From assembly GCF_002863585.1 (NCBI RefSeq), contig NZ_PGUY01000021.1, positions 60,662 through 124,661 of the forward strand: DNA of 64,000 nucleotides, written 5' to 3'. A program made the translations under genes and the position numbers. Below, one piece after another: positions 16,399 to 25,923 of this stretch; positions within the stretch are counted from its first letter, which is position 1; every line of letters starts with the position of its first letter. The notes below the pieces were generated by a model, which made no database searches, was not told the DNA's origin, and saw nothing but the letters and a program-made list of their open reading frames with translations. This stretch comes from Peribacillus deserti (GTDB taxonomy: Bacteria; Bacillota; Bacilli; Bacillales; DSM-1321).

Positions 16399-18204
16399 AT
16401 GAAATTATCTAAGGTTATATTAAAAAACTATCGAAACTTCGCAAATGCAGAGATTAATTTTAATGAAAAGAGTTTAATAATTGGGGCAAACGATGTAGGT
16501 AAAACGAATTTAATTGATGCTTTAAGGTTATTATTAGACAAGAGTTTGTCAGAAATTGATATTGAACCCGCAGATGAAGATTTCTGTGCATTTGCTAATT
16601 GTAACGAATTTGAAATTATCCTAGTTTTTGATGAAGTTGAAGAAGAATGTATATGGGCAAAGCTTGGTCAATATATACACGATGATACCAATGAGCTGTA
16701 CTTGGGTTACTTTGCGACAAGAGATATTGCAGGCGGACAAAAGAAATATGAAATTAAAGCAGGACCTTCTATAAAATTATTAGAAGAATTGGCTGGAAGA
16801 AACTATCTTAAGGTATTAAATTTAAAATATGTAGGAGCAAGTCGAAATATCGACAATTTTCTCAGAACTCAAAAAAACAAACTGTTGGAGGCATTAAAAA
16901 GTACCCGTACCGATGAACAGTCACAAATTGATTCCGATTATATGGAACAGGTCCGAATTTTAATGAATGAGGTTCAAGAGCAAATTGATGGCTTGTCATA
17001 TATTAAGTCCGCCGGAACAAGGTTAAATACTACCTTAAGCAAGCTGGCTGAACATCATTTATCCCAGGAAGTGAAATTGGGTATAGATGTTCCAAATAGT
17101 AAAGACTTGTTTAAGAAAGTACAACTTCTTTCATACGTAAATGACCAATCTATTCAGTTAGGGGGTGACGGAAGAAAAAACCAGGCGTTCATTGCCTTAT
17201 GGTCTGCTTTAAATGAACTCCAAAAGATAGACGGACACGTTGAAGAAGTTTCAATATTTTGTATAGAAGAACCTGAAGCTCATCTTCATCCCCATCAACA
17301 GAGAAAGCTGTCCGAATATTTGGTTCAGGACTTGAATACGCAGGTGATATTAACATCTCACTCCCCATTTATCGCAACCGAATTTGACCCATTTTCAATT
17401 GTAAGATTATTTTCTACACTGGACAAATCTACTGTAGCAGCAGGAGGTGGGGTTTCAAAGGGGTTAGCAGAAAAAGTAAAAGGATTAGAGTTTCGTTCGA
17501 ACGTGATATCTTCTGAGGTATACTTTTCAGATTGTGTATTGTTGGTGGAGGGTTCTTCAGAAGTTATTTTTTATAAGGCATTAGCTAACAGATTAAATAT
17601 TGATTTAGATAAATTAAATGTAAGTATACTCTCTGTTGAAGGTGTCGGATTTAAAAGATATATAGAATTATTTGAGAAGTTAAATATTCCTTGGTTGGTT
17701 CGGACAGATAACGATTATTTTAAAGTAACCCGAAAGAAAAAAGAGCCAAAAGAAGTGTATAGATTGGCTGGTATTCAAAGAGCTATTTCGATTGCTTTAT
17801 TAAAAAAGGAATTATCCCAAGTAAATATGGAACAGCTAGAAGAGATAATACAACTTAATGAAGTCGGATTATCAAACCTAATAGCGCCAGATGAAGAACA
17901 CAGGGAGGAAATGTATAAAAGGTTTTACCACGAACTCGCTGGAAATCATATATTTCTTGCTAAAATTGGACTTGAAGAAGACCTTTATTATTCCTGTACT
18001 GAACTGAAAGAAAATTTAAAGAATTATTTTGATTCAGATGAAGATGATGAAGAAATTATTGAACTAATGAAAAAGAAAAAATCTACTTTTATGTTTCATT
18101 TCGTCGAAAATCATTTTGAATGTTTAGAGCATCTTAGAGATATTGAACTCGCTGAACCATTAGTAGCATGTCAGAAAGTAATCGAGTCGTTACGTCATGT
18201 ATAA
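16399..18204 (+). CDS. gajA: Gabija GajA: OLD-family ATPase with TOPRIM nuclease domain
   Basis: A 601-residue protein. The ABC-type ATPase half has Walker A GANDVGKT (29-36), Walker B FCIEEPEAHLHP (about 287) and the switch LTSHSPF (about 317). The TOPRIM half begins at LLVEGSSE (about 383) with the later acidic motif RTDNDYF (about 434). In Gabija, GajA is a DNA-nicking endonuclease assembled as a tetramer and held off by nucleotides until phage infection depletes them. The start follows AAGGAG. gajB overlaps by 8 nt, the usual tight pairing. Plain OLD nucleases are the alternative, but the helicase partner favours Gabija. Confidence 0.9.
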   Translation: MKLSKVILKNYRNFANAEINFNEKSLIIGANDVGKTNLIDALRLLLDKSLSEIDIEPADEDFCAFANCNEFEIILVFDEVEEECIWAKLGQYIHDDTNELYLGYFATRDIAGGQKKYEIKAGPSIKLLEELAGRNYLKVLNLKYVGASRNIDNFLRTQKNKLLEALKSTRTDEQSQIDSDYMEQVRILMNEVQEQIDGLSYIKSAGTRLNTTLSKLAEHHLSQEVKLGIDVPNSKDLFKKVQLLSYVNDQSIQLGGDGRKNQAFIALWSALNELQKIDGHVEEVSIFCIEEPEAHLHPHQQRKLSEYLVQDLNTQVILTSHSPFIATEFDPFSIVRLFSTLDKSTVAAGGGVSKGLAEKVKGLEFRSNVISSEVYFSDCVLLVEGSSEVIFYKALANRLNIDLDKLNVSILSVEGVGFKRYIELFEKLNIPWLVRTDNDYFKVTRKKKEPKEVYRLAGIQRAISIALLKKELSQVNMEQLEEIIQLNEVGLSNLIAPDEEHREEMYKRFYHELAGNHIFLAKIGLEEDLYYSCTELKENLKNYFDSDEDDEEIIELMKKKKSTFMFHFVENHFECLEHLRDIELAEPLVACQKVIESLRHV

Positions 18205-19900
18205 ACCGACTACTCAACAGCAAAAAATTCTCGAATGTAGTGGAAACTGTGTAGTTGTAGCCGGACCTGGAAGTGGAAAAACGACAACGATTGCTCACAA
18301 AATTTGTTCTGTTGTTGATTGTTTAAATTGGTATGAAGGCGTCGCTGCTATCTCGTACACTAATAAGGCAAGTGGAGAACTTAGAGAGAAAACAAAAAGT
18401 ATTTGTTCTGATTTAAAAAACTCATATTTCAGCACGATTGACTCCTTCTACATTGGCAACATCATTATTCCATTTGGTAAAAGATTTTTCGGAATACCTA
18501 ACAAGAAACTTAGTGTTGAGAATCTTGATGATTATTATAGTGATTTGATTTCGAATATACTGGCTGAAATTGAAGGCATACTCTTCAAGTTTAGAGATTA
18601 CTCAATTAAACAATTGGAAGAGAATCAAATAAACTTAATAAACGAATTGAAAGAGAGCACTTTACACTTTATAGCCCAAAAGTTTAAAGATGGAATGATG
18701 GACCTAAGACTCGTGGGGGTTTTATCGAACCTAATTTTTTTAAGTTCAAAGGCATGTAGGAAATACTTCGCGTCAAGATTCAAGTACATCTTTATTGACG
18801 AATTCCAGGACTCCGGGCAAAATCAATACCTGTTATTTTTACGCATAGCTGAAATCGGAGTTAAATGTTGGGCAATAGGCGACATAAATCAATCTATTTT
18901 TCGGTTTGCAAAAAAGGATGCGAAATACTTAAAAGAACTCCTAAGTAACAAAGAGTTTAACAAATTTCCTATGAACATTAACCACAGATGTCACCCGTCA
19001 ATAAACGTATATAGCAGAAAGTTACTCGGCTTTGATGAAACTGTAGTTGAAAAGGACAATAGAGTTTTTGAGGTCTTTGTAGACGGAACTGAATATGATA
19101 TAGGAGTTTGGTTTAATCAAAATTTAGCTTTAATCAAGAAGCAATTCAATTTAAAACATAATTCGCAAATTGGTATATTAGCAAAAAAAAATATTACTCT
19201 TGAGAAGTTTTTGGAGAGGATAGATATTCCACATAAATTATTTAATAAAACAATATTGGATGAAGACAGGTCCCTTTGTAGTGGATTACTGGGAGCTTTG
19301 TTAACAATGTCCTTGGACGAAAAACAAACAGTGTATAATTTTATTGACGAATATCTAGATAGAGAAATTTCAAGAGAACGTTATAGAGTTCAAAAAACAA
19401 CAAAACTTGTAAAAGCATTTAGAGAGAATTTAGTTGAATTTCACCAAGATTTTAATGACACCACCGAGATAATAATCAAAATTTTTAAGGACCTGTGCGG
19501 TGTGGTCTATCCAGACATAGACGACCAAAGAGCAGTATTGCATTTAGAATATATATTGGATAATAAAAGAAAGTTAAATGACTTTCTACCTGCTAAAGAT
19601 AATGAAATACAACTAATGAATTTGTATAAATCTAAAGGATTAGAATTTGAAGTTGTAGTTCATTTAGATTTATACCAATTTTTATTACCGGAATTTGACT
19701 GGATAAAATATCAGGATTATGAAAATTACTCTGATTCGTTAAACCTGCATTATGTTGGAATTACTCGTGCAAAATCAGCATTATTTCTGATGTCCAGTTC
19801 CTTAAGGTATCAAGCAGCAAAAGATAAATTTATTCCAGCTCAAAAGTCTGAATTCTTGACAGATTTGGAAGTTTTCCAATCTAAATGGGTGCAAGTTTAA
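18197..19900 (+). CDS. gajB: Gabija GajB: UvrD/Rep-like superfamily 1 helicase
   Basis: A 567-residue SF1 helicase with all core motifs: Walker A GPGSGKTTT (about 22-28), Ia AISYTNKA, II FIDEFQDS (about 201), III GDINQSIFRF (about 228), IV NHRCHPS (about 262), V YKSKGLEFE (about 478) and VI YVGITRAKS (about 520). In Gabija GajB docks on the GajA tetramer, senses DNA ends and hydrolyses nucleotides. This one is somewhat longer than the first described GajB (about 494). Its ATG lies inside the end of gajA, so translation is coupled. Confidence 0.9.
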   Translation: MYKPTTQQQKILECSGNCVVVAGPGSGKTTTIAHKICSVVDCLNWYEGVAAISYTNKASGELREKTKSICSDLKNSYFSTIDSFYIGNIIIPFGKRFFGIPNKKLSVENLDDYYSDLISNILAEIEGILFKFRDYSIKQLEENQINLINELKESTLHFIAQKFKDGMMDLRLVGVLSNLIFLSSKACRKYFASRFKYIFIDEFQDSGQNQYLLFLRIAEIGVKCWAIGDINQSIFRFAKKDAKYLKELLSNKEFNKFPMNINHRCHPSINVYSRKLLGFDETVVEKDNRVFEVFVDGTEYDIGVWFNQNLALIKKQFNLKHNSQIGILAKKNITLEKFLERIDIPHKLFNKTILDEDRSLCSGLLGALLTMSLDEKQTVYNFIDEYLDREISRERYRVQKTTKLVKAFRENLVEFHQDFNDTTEIIIKIFKDLCGVVYPDIDDQRAVLHLEYILDNKRKLNDFLPAKDNEIQLMNLYKSKGLEFEVVVHLDLYQFLLPEFDWIKYQDYENYSDSLNLHYVGITRAKSALFLMSSSLRYQAAKDKFIPAQKSEFLTDLEVFQSKWVQV

Positions 19901-20023
19901 TAAAATATATGATTGTCCTAGCATGTTGGTGAGTTTCAGAAGATACCCAAGTATATTACTCAGATAAGAGTTGAAAGTATCTACTAGAATCTTAAAACAG
20001 AAACTTTTGGAGGCAATAGATAC

Positions 20024-20689
20024 GTGACAATGTTAATAGCTTATACATGGAATGACAAGATTGTTATGATGGCAGATAGCCGGTCATCAGCTAAAGATTC
20101 TGAGGGGAAGATGGTAGATTTTAATGATAAGGCAACTAAAATATTCCCTTTCAATAAGAGGATGGTTATTGGGCATTCTGGCTTACGAAAAATATCAGTT
20201 GGTGGAGGGCAGTATGTTGACTTGATGCAAATAATCGAACATTATTTAAAAATTCATCAACAAATACTGCCGACTATTTCTGGTGAAGAGGCTTTAAAAG
20301 GACTAATAAAAATGTGGAATGGAATTCTCAGTGAAAAATTTGGTCGACAGCCGACCAGTGTGGATGCGATGTATACATTACTACTTTGCAAATGGGAGGA
20401 GGTGGAACCTGGAAGAGTCTTACCCAAAGTATATTCGTACCAATCCCAGTTTGGGGATATTCATACTAGTAAAGGTGCAGTGGCTGGTGATGAGGAAGTA
20501 TATCCTATAATTATCCCTTATTTCGAATCAAATATTGAGAACATGACTTTTACAGCATCCGTAGAACACTTTAAAAAAGGATTTTTAGAAGTAATTGATA
20601 AGGTGGATACTGTTGGTGGTTTTATCCATGTATATGTTTTAGAATCAGATTCCTTTAAATCACATTGGTTAGACCATGAATTTTTTTAA
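20024..20689 (+). CDS. Proteasome-beta-like Ntn hydrolase next to Gabija
   Basis: A 221-residue protein whose first strand matches proteasome beta/HslV subunits. After removal of the initiator Met from GTG-ACA the N-terminus is Thr1. Counting from it, Asp17 falls in MMADSRSS, as in proteasomes (AADSRAT-like). A Lys in ATKIFPF and a Gly in VIGHSG follow in the expected order (Lys33 and Gly47 equivalents). The GTG start is supported by GGAGG 10 nt upstream, while the ATG two codons later would lose the Thr. I infer a self-contained N-terminal nucleophile peptidase or amidase. It lies 124 bp downstream of gajB, same strand, before a terminator. Confidence 0.7.
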   Translation: MTMLIAYTWNDKIVMMADSRSSAKDSEGKMVDFNDKATKIFPFNKRMVIGHSGLRKISVGGGQYVDLMQIIEHYLKIHQQILPTISGEEALKGLIKMWNGILSEKFGRQPTSVDAMYTLLLCKWEEVEPGRVLPKVYSYQSQFGDIHTSKGAVAGDEEVYPIIIPYFESNIENMTFTASVEHFKKGFLEVIDKVDTVGGFIHVYVLESDSFKSHWLDHEFF

Positions 20690-20707
20690 TGACATTAAAC
20701 GCAAAGA

Positions 20708-20735
20708 AAGGAGCTGGCGGCAGCTCCTTGTGTTT
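20708..20735 (+). terminator. Terminator after the Ntn hydrolase
   Basis: AAGGAGCTG (20708-20716) and CAGCTCCTT (20721-20729) form a perfect 9-bp stem with GTGTTT behind it. Confidence 0.75.
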
Positions 20736-20816
20736 AAATTCTGCTTGGTTTAAATATATTTTCCAACAGCAGTTTCAAAAGGAACATATTCAGTGCATTT
20801 ATCCTCTTATTAATAT

Positions 20817-21521
20817 CTATTTGCGGAACCTACTTGAAAACTTTTTCTTTTGGTCACTATCAAAAGGAAGTATCTTTGACTCTGATAGAGCTGATTCGGA
20901 TATCTTGGGTTTGTTTTCCTTTTCGAATTCGAAAAAGGCGGTAGGGGTCTTAAACATGGTTTTCATAGCATAATCAGTTTTTTGTTCAACTTCTGGATTA
21001 GTTGTTTCAGTAGAAATCCTATAAAGTCTATACACTAACGATTGCAGACCCTTGTTTTTATCTTGTTCTTGGTTTAAGGTAGTTTTGGTCTTTTGAAGAA
21101 TATCTTGAAGAACTAAAAGTTCATCCTCAAGTTTCTTTTCTCTTTCTAAGGCTTCATGAAAATCGTTTTCCATGTAAATAAGTTGCTTTAATAATTCGTC
21201 TTTTTTCTTATATTTTTTATCTACTAAATCTACTACATTAGGAACTTTTACTTTTTTTCCTTTGGAAGCAGGTATTTCTGCACTGAATATTTCATTTGCT
21301 TGGTCTACTCTTTTTCTTCCCAATCGACCTTTTTTTCTCCAAAAAGAATCAGAGGTTGAATTTGATACTATGCCTTCGGTATACAAGTGATTTGCGTATT
21401 CCCATATCTCTGAGTAACTAATTGTTCCCATGGGTTTCTCATTTTTTCTGAACAATTGTATTACCAAGTTAACTTCTTCTATTTTTAGTTTTGTATTTCT
21501 ACCAGCGGACTTGCTCTCCAT
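20817..21521 (-). CDS. Coiled-coil recombination accessory protein (TnpC-like)
   Basis: A 234-residue protein with an N-terminal part that looks like a DNA-binding fold (KLKIEEVNLVIQLFRK, SYSEIWEYANHLY) and a long central coiled coil (about residues 100-165, EREKKLEDELLVLQDILQ). It occupies the place of TnpC in Tn554, the last gene of the recombinase operon and an orientation/efficiency factor there. It overlaps the upstream recombinase gene by 23 nt. The function is inferred from position and architecture. Confidence 0.65.
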   Translation of the reverse strand: MESKSAGRNTKLKIEEVNLVIQLFRKNEKPMGTISYSEIWEYANHLYTEGIVSNSTSDSFWRKKGRLGRKRVDQANEIFSAEIPASKGKKVKVPNVVDLVDKKYKKKDELLKQLIYMENDFHEALEREKKLEDELLVLQDILQKTKTTLNQEQDKNKGLQSLVYRLYRISTETTNPEVEQKTDYAMKTMFKTPTAFFEFEKENKPKISESALSESKILPFDSDQKKKFSSRFRK

Positions 21522-23181
21522 CTAAAACTTCACCTCCACCTATTTTTGAACACAATAAAGCTAACTTATATAAATCGCTTTGAATAGCATTTGATTTGGT
21601 TTTTATCTTATTAAGAGTTTCAGGATTTCGTCTATTTAATTCGTGATTAAGATATTGCTTATTAAGATTTAAAACTACTCCTGTAAGTTCATTTATATTG
21701 TCCTTCATCTCTGCGATATCTGACCTTATTTTTTCTTTCTTCTCTAAAAATTCCTCCGGAGTGATACCCCACTTCGAACAAAAGTAACATCGTCTTGATT
21801 CACAGCGTTGTTGCTCATCTTTACAGAATCCTATTTTCATCTTTTTTCGGAAATCACCACTATCAAATGCTTTTAAACTTACTTCATCTGGAATCTGGGT
21901 TGTAGTATTATTACTTTGATTTAGAGAAGCATTTTTTATTTTTTTCATTAGCCTAAATACTTCGCAGTCAGCCCAATATTCGGCGTGTTGATTGTAATGA
22001 TATTGAGCTTTGATTGTTGTATGTCCTCCTAATCTTGCAACTTCAACAGGAGAGTATCCTTGCATCATCAATGAAATGAACGTAAAATGTCGAGTGTCAC
22101 CTGGTTTTACACGATATTGATTAGGGATATGACAGTCATATTCTTTTATCATGGTGCTATAAACACCATCAATTATCGATTCTAGATTAAGAGGTTTAAA
22201 TTGGTTTCTATTTTTAGTCAATACAGCTCGATTGGTAGATGGACTTACGCTCATAATGGAACGATATGAAATTAAAGTATCTGTTTTTCCATATTCTTTA
22301 GTTAAATCAATATAGTTTTTTATTAACCGATACATATCTTCATTAATTAATAACTTATCCGGTATTTGAATCCTCTTTGTATTTTTAAGCTTTCCTCTTG
22401 GTAATCTAATGTATCTTTTATCATCCTTCGATAGAAGACAATCACGACTTATCGAACAAAACTCTGATGGGCGCATCGGTATGACATTGGTTAATCTCCA
22501 CCAAATAACTAATGGGTAAATCAATAAAAGTTTTCCAATTGACTCAGTCCCCTGAGTAGTATCGTCTAGAACCTTGTTAAAATATTTATCTAAATAAAAA
22601 GAGAATGATAGTACATACTTAGAGGGTGGCAGTTGTCGTACGTTTCTTTTTATCTTTATTTTATTTTTGATTTCTGTTAGGGGAGGGGCGTATTCATCTG
22701 CTATTTCTAAATCTGCATAGTCAAAGAAATTCAATAATGCACATACCATATCAGCTTTGTACTTATCACTATAATCAGAGTATTGAAGGAACTTTTTTAA
22801 AGCTTCTTTCTCTTCACTTCTGAATCCTAAAGTTACTTCAAAGCATTTTTTTAATTGGATAAGGTATGTTATAGATAGTCTTTTATATTCATTGATAAGA
22901 TTTACAGTCCAACATTTAACAATAGATTTAAAATTATCTGGCAGACTATTATTAAAAGACGTCGTATTAAAAATACTAAAGTCATATCCAGTGTTGTTTT
23001 CGCTATAAAGTAATTTAGATACTAGCCAATAGTCGTCTTCAAATTCGCCTTTAATCCATCTGTTTTCTTGGACTAATTCGTTAATTATTTCTTTAGACTC
23101 GTGTATACTTGTTTCTAAATCAAATGATTCGTCTGAAAACTCTCCAATATCAATTGTAATGTCATTTTGTAAGATAGCCAT
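21499..23181 (-). CDS. Tyrosine recombinase of the element (TnpB-like, 560 aa)
   Basis: A 560-residue phage-integrase-family protein. The first catalytic Arg is in VIPMRPSEFCS. The C-terminal block has Arg-His in KPGDTRHFTF, then RLGGHTTIKAQYHYN with the conserved His and the putative nucleophile Tyr. After the catalytic domain a Cys cluster (CKDEQQRCESRRCYFC, CX6CX4CX2C) suggests a metal-binding module, followed by a helical tail. It should cut and rejoin DNA at the element ends together with its two partner recombinases. It starts 8 bp after the 909-residue gene. Confidence 0.85.
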   Translation of the reverse strand: MAILQNDITIDIGEFSDESFDLETSIHESKEIINELVQENRWIKGEFEDDYWLVSKLLYSENNTGYDFSIFNTTSFNNSLPDNFKSIVKCWTVNLINEYKRLSITYLIQLKKCFEVTLGFRSEEKEALKKFLQYSDYSDKYKADMVCALLNFFDYADLEIADEYAPPLTEIKNKIKIKRNVRQLPPSKYVLSFSFYLDKYFNKVLDDTTQGTESIGKLLLIYPLVIWWRLTNVIPMRPSEFCSISRDCLLSKDDKRYIRLPRGKLKNTKRIQIPDKLLINEDMYRLIKNYIDLTKEYGKTDTLISYRSIMSVSPSTNRAVLTKNRNQFKPLNLESIIDGVYSTMIKEYDCHIPNQYRVKPGDTRHFTFISLMMQGYSPVEVARLGGHTTIKAQYHYNQHAEYWADCEVFRLMKKIKNASLNQSNNTTTQIPDEVSLKAFDSGDFRKKMKIGFCKDEQQRCESRRCYFCSKWGITPEEFLEKKEKIRSDIAEMKDNINELTGVVLNLNKQYLNHELNRRNPETLNKIKTKSNAIQSDLYKLALLCSKIGGGEVLDGEQVRW

Positions 23182-23189
23182 AGTTCCTC

Positions 23190-25919
23190 CTATGTTAAAT
23201 AAATAGGTTTATAAGTTAGATATGTTTTTTCTAATGTTTCTAATTCTTCTCCAGTTTTTGATTGAACTTCATCTAATAAATCTAGTAACTGGTCGTATTC
23301 TTCTTTTCCACCTGGAAAAAAGTTCAATACCTCTGATTCTCCGAATGTTTGCATAGCTTGTTCAAGAATATCTAAATCCCTATATAATGCATTCAGGAGG
23401 CGAGTTTTCTCTCCTTCGAAAGTATCTGGTTCGAATTCGTCGAAAAACTTCCAAATTGAGTCTTTGACACCTTCAGTTACAGATGAAATCGCATAAAAAT
23501 TAGGAACTGAAAAAGGGCAATCTTTACAAGATTCTAATTCCGGTCGTCTACATTCAGGTGAAAATAAGCACTGGAATTCTTCTTCCTTTCCTGGAAGGGC
23601 ATTAACTTTCAAATCAAACATTAAACCTGTAACCTCATTAAGTCCCATGTTGAAAATTTTTTCCGCCACTTTTTGTTTATCAGCAATGTGTTGATTGATA
23701 AATCCAGTGGTTGCTTGAATATGGTGTACACCACCAAATATTGAATTTAAAGCAACTATGTCTCTCGTTCTTTCATCTCTGATTTCACTTTCTCCAAGCA
23801 ATGTTGTCGCTAGTAGGTCAGTTATATAACCAAAAGGTTTTCTGTTAAAAAGACCTTCACATAACTCGTCAAGTTCCTCCTGTGGAATAACAAGGTAGAT
23901 ATTAGTTGTTTCAAAGTTCTCATGAGCTCTTAATCGTTGCGCCAACTTCAAAGCTGCACTCCCACGTCCTTTTTTTACCAATATAGTGTACATGAGAGTT
24001 AATACCGTTCTATTCAATTTCATACTCCTGAATTCGAAGTTCTTTATCTTAAAGTCCTTGAAAAAAGCATTTTGTGCTTTTTTAGGGAAATTACTGTTAT
24101 CAGATATGCCAAAATCTATAATCCTTTGGTTTTTAGTACCACCTTTATCAATTATAATTCCTCTCGTTTCTTTAACAATCAGCGAACAAATTACAGCCGC
24201 AGTTGCAAAGGGCAAAATCAAATCATCTGGACAGTTAAATCTATTTGTTGCTCCTGTTTTTTCAACCGCAAGGTCTTTTTGTTTAATTTGATTCACAATT
24301 GCATTTGCTTGTGCCATTGTTAAATCTTGCATTTTTAACTGTTCTAGGGAAGATACACCAATAGGTTCTAAATCTAGCAAAGGCACCCACATAACATCTC
24401 CATGCCTCCAGGCATTTCCTATGTGGGTTAAGACATATAACCATGATGATGCATAATATTTTCCATTTCCCGTTTTCAATATTATTTCTTCTGCATCCTT
24501 AATAGCTGGAATTTTGTGATTCATTGATTGTCCATATTCATACAAATCTTTATATTCCTCGTATGAATATGTTTCTTTAGTTTTTTCAGCTTTCTCATAT
24601 TTATACGGATTGATGACCCTATCTAACTTAAAAATATTTGTATTTTGTTTATTTTTTTTTAACAGGTCATTTGTTTTTCCATGAAACTCTAGAAGGAATG
24701 AATAAAGAGTGCATTGTTTCGCAATAGGTACTAATTTGGTGAATAATTTTAAGTTAATATCATTAGATGAAAGAGAATAAAGTTCTTTTGTTTGTGTTAA
24801 TTCGACTAGGTATGACGTACAGTCAACCAGGTGCGACACCATAGTTTTTTGATGAGCTCTGGAGCCATTAGTTAACATTAACTTAGTTTCTGAGAAATTT
24901 TGCCAATCATTTTGAGTGTAAAGGCTTTTATCTGAGAAAGTGATTTTTTTCAGTTTTAGAATTGTTCGATAAGCGGAAACAAGGTCAGAAGTATCATTTA
25001 AAATTTCGATATACATTTCGTTTATTTCTTTCTCTTGTTTAAATTTATAGACATCTTTCAATAAGTATTTATTACTACTTTGACCATCTAGTATTTTTCT
25101 TTCCAGAAAATTAGTAGGGGAGGGAACAAAGTGCTCCGGGGTGTACTTAATATTAAGGATTTTCCTAAGTGTTTTTGCAGTACAAAAGGTTTCTTTAATT
25201 TTTTCTATTTCCTTTAATATTTGTTCAATATCTTGCTTACTGTAGTAGGTTTTTGCTTTAATGATGACATGTTTGAGGAGCCCTTCTTTTCTCATGGCTT
25301 CTAAATCAAATCTTTTCATGTTCAACAAGGATTGGACTTCCTGTAAGCTATAAAAATTCGATATATCTAGTTCTGGTATAGTGAAGTATTTATTGGCATC
25401 ATCAAGATTAAAAAAGACTAGAGAGTCATTTATTGAAACTCTTCCAATGTCATACTTTTTTTCAAGAGAATATATTCTTTCAAGGTCGATGTTGTACTTT
25501 TTATAAACATCAGCACTTTTAATATGAGTATCAAGAAATTCATTTAGTTGAGTTTTATTAACATAAAGATATGTGTTCAAAATACCTTTTTCATAGTATT
25601 TATAATCAATTCCTTCGGAATCACAAAAGTCTTTGAGCATAGGAATATTCTTTAGACGTAGAGTGGCTGCCATTCCAATCATTTTCATAGCTTCAATATC
25701 ACGCACATACCAAATTTCAAGTAAATCAATTAGTCGTAAAACGTCGTTTAAATCACTTTCCTTAAAGTAAGTAATGCTTCCGCTGGTTTTTCCGGTTCCT
25801 TCTTTTGTTGAGATTAAACCTTGTTCAACCCATGGCTTAAACCCTTTATACGTTTTTGCTATTTTTTTATATTTACCTGAGTGAACAACTTCATATTTTG
25901 TTATCCATCCGTGTTCCAT
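23190..25919 (-). CDS. Large tyrosine recombinase-like protein (909 aa)
   Basis: The largest protein of the window. The N-terminal 300 residues contain several MerR/Xis-like segments (YSKQDIEQILKEIEK, LQEVQSLLNMKRFDL), which may bind DNA. The C-terminal half carries the recombinase fold: an Arg in GNAWRHGDVMWVPL and RAHENFETTNIYLVI with His and nucleophile Tyr. A Cys cluster (CLFSPECRRPELESCKDC, CX5CX7CX2C) lies near residue 800. The HxxR motif is not obvious, so catalysis may be weak and the role partly architectural. It sits between the two other recombinases with gaps of only 8 and 4 bp. Confidence 0.75.
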   Translation of the reverse strand: MEHGWITKYEVVHSGKYKKIAKTYKGFKPWVEQGLISTKEGTGKTSGSITYFKESDLNDVLRLIDLLEIWYVRDIEAMKMIGMAATLRLKNIPMLKDFCDSEGIDYKYYEKGILNTYLYVNKTQLNEFLDTHIKSADVYKKYNIDLERIYSLEKKYDIGRVSINDSLVFFNLDDANKYFTIPELDISNFYSLQEVQSLLNMKRFDLEAMRKEGLLKHVIIKAKTYYSKQDIEQILKEIEKIKETFCTAKTLRKILNIKYTPEHFVPSPTNFLERKILDGQSSNKYLLKDVYKFKQEKEINEMYIEILNDTSDLVSAYRTILKLKKITFSDKSLYTQNDWQNFSETKLMLTNGSRAHQKTMVSHLVDCTSYLVELTQTKELYSLSSNDINLKLFTKLVPIAKQCTLYSFLLEFHGKTNDLLKKNKQNTNIFKLDRVINPYKYEKAEKTKETYSYEEYKDLYEYGQSMNHKIPAIKDAEEIILKTGNGKYYASSWLYVLTHIGNAWRHGDVMWVPLLDLEPIGVSSLEQLKMQDLTMAQANAIVNQIKQKDLAVEKTGATNRFNCPDDLILPFATAAVICSLIVKETRGIIIDKGGTKNQRIIDFGISDNSNFPKKAQNAFFKDFKIKNFEFRSMKLNRTVLTLMYTILVKKGRGSAALKLAQRLRAHENFETTNIYLVIPQEELDELCEGLFNRKPFGYITDLLATTLLGESEIRDERTRDIVALNSIFGGVHHIQATTGFINQHIADKQKVAEKIFNMGLNEVTGLMFDLKVNALPGKEEEFQCLFSPECRRPELESCKDCPFSVPNFYAISSVTEGVKDSIWKFFDEFEPDTFEGEKTRLLNALYRDLDILEQAMQTFGESEVLNFFPGGKEEYDQLLDLLDEVQSKTGEELETLEKTYLTYKPIYLT

Positions 25920-25923
25920 AACT

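Noticed and set aside
20689..20973. 94-codon plus-strand ORF after the Ntn hydrolase
   Set aside because: It runs through a terminator hairpin and lies opposite the TnpC-like gene.
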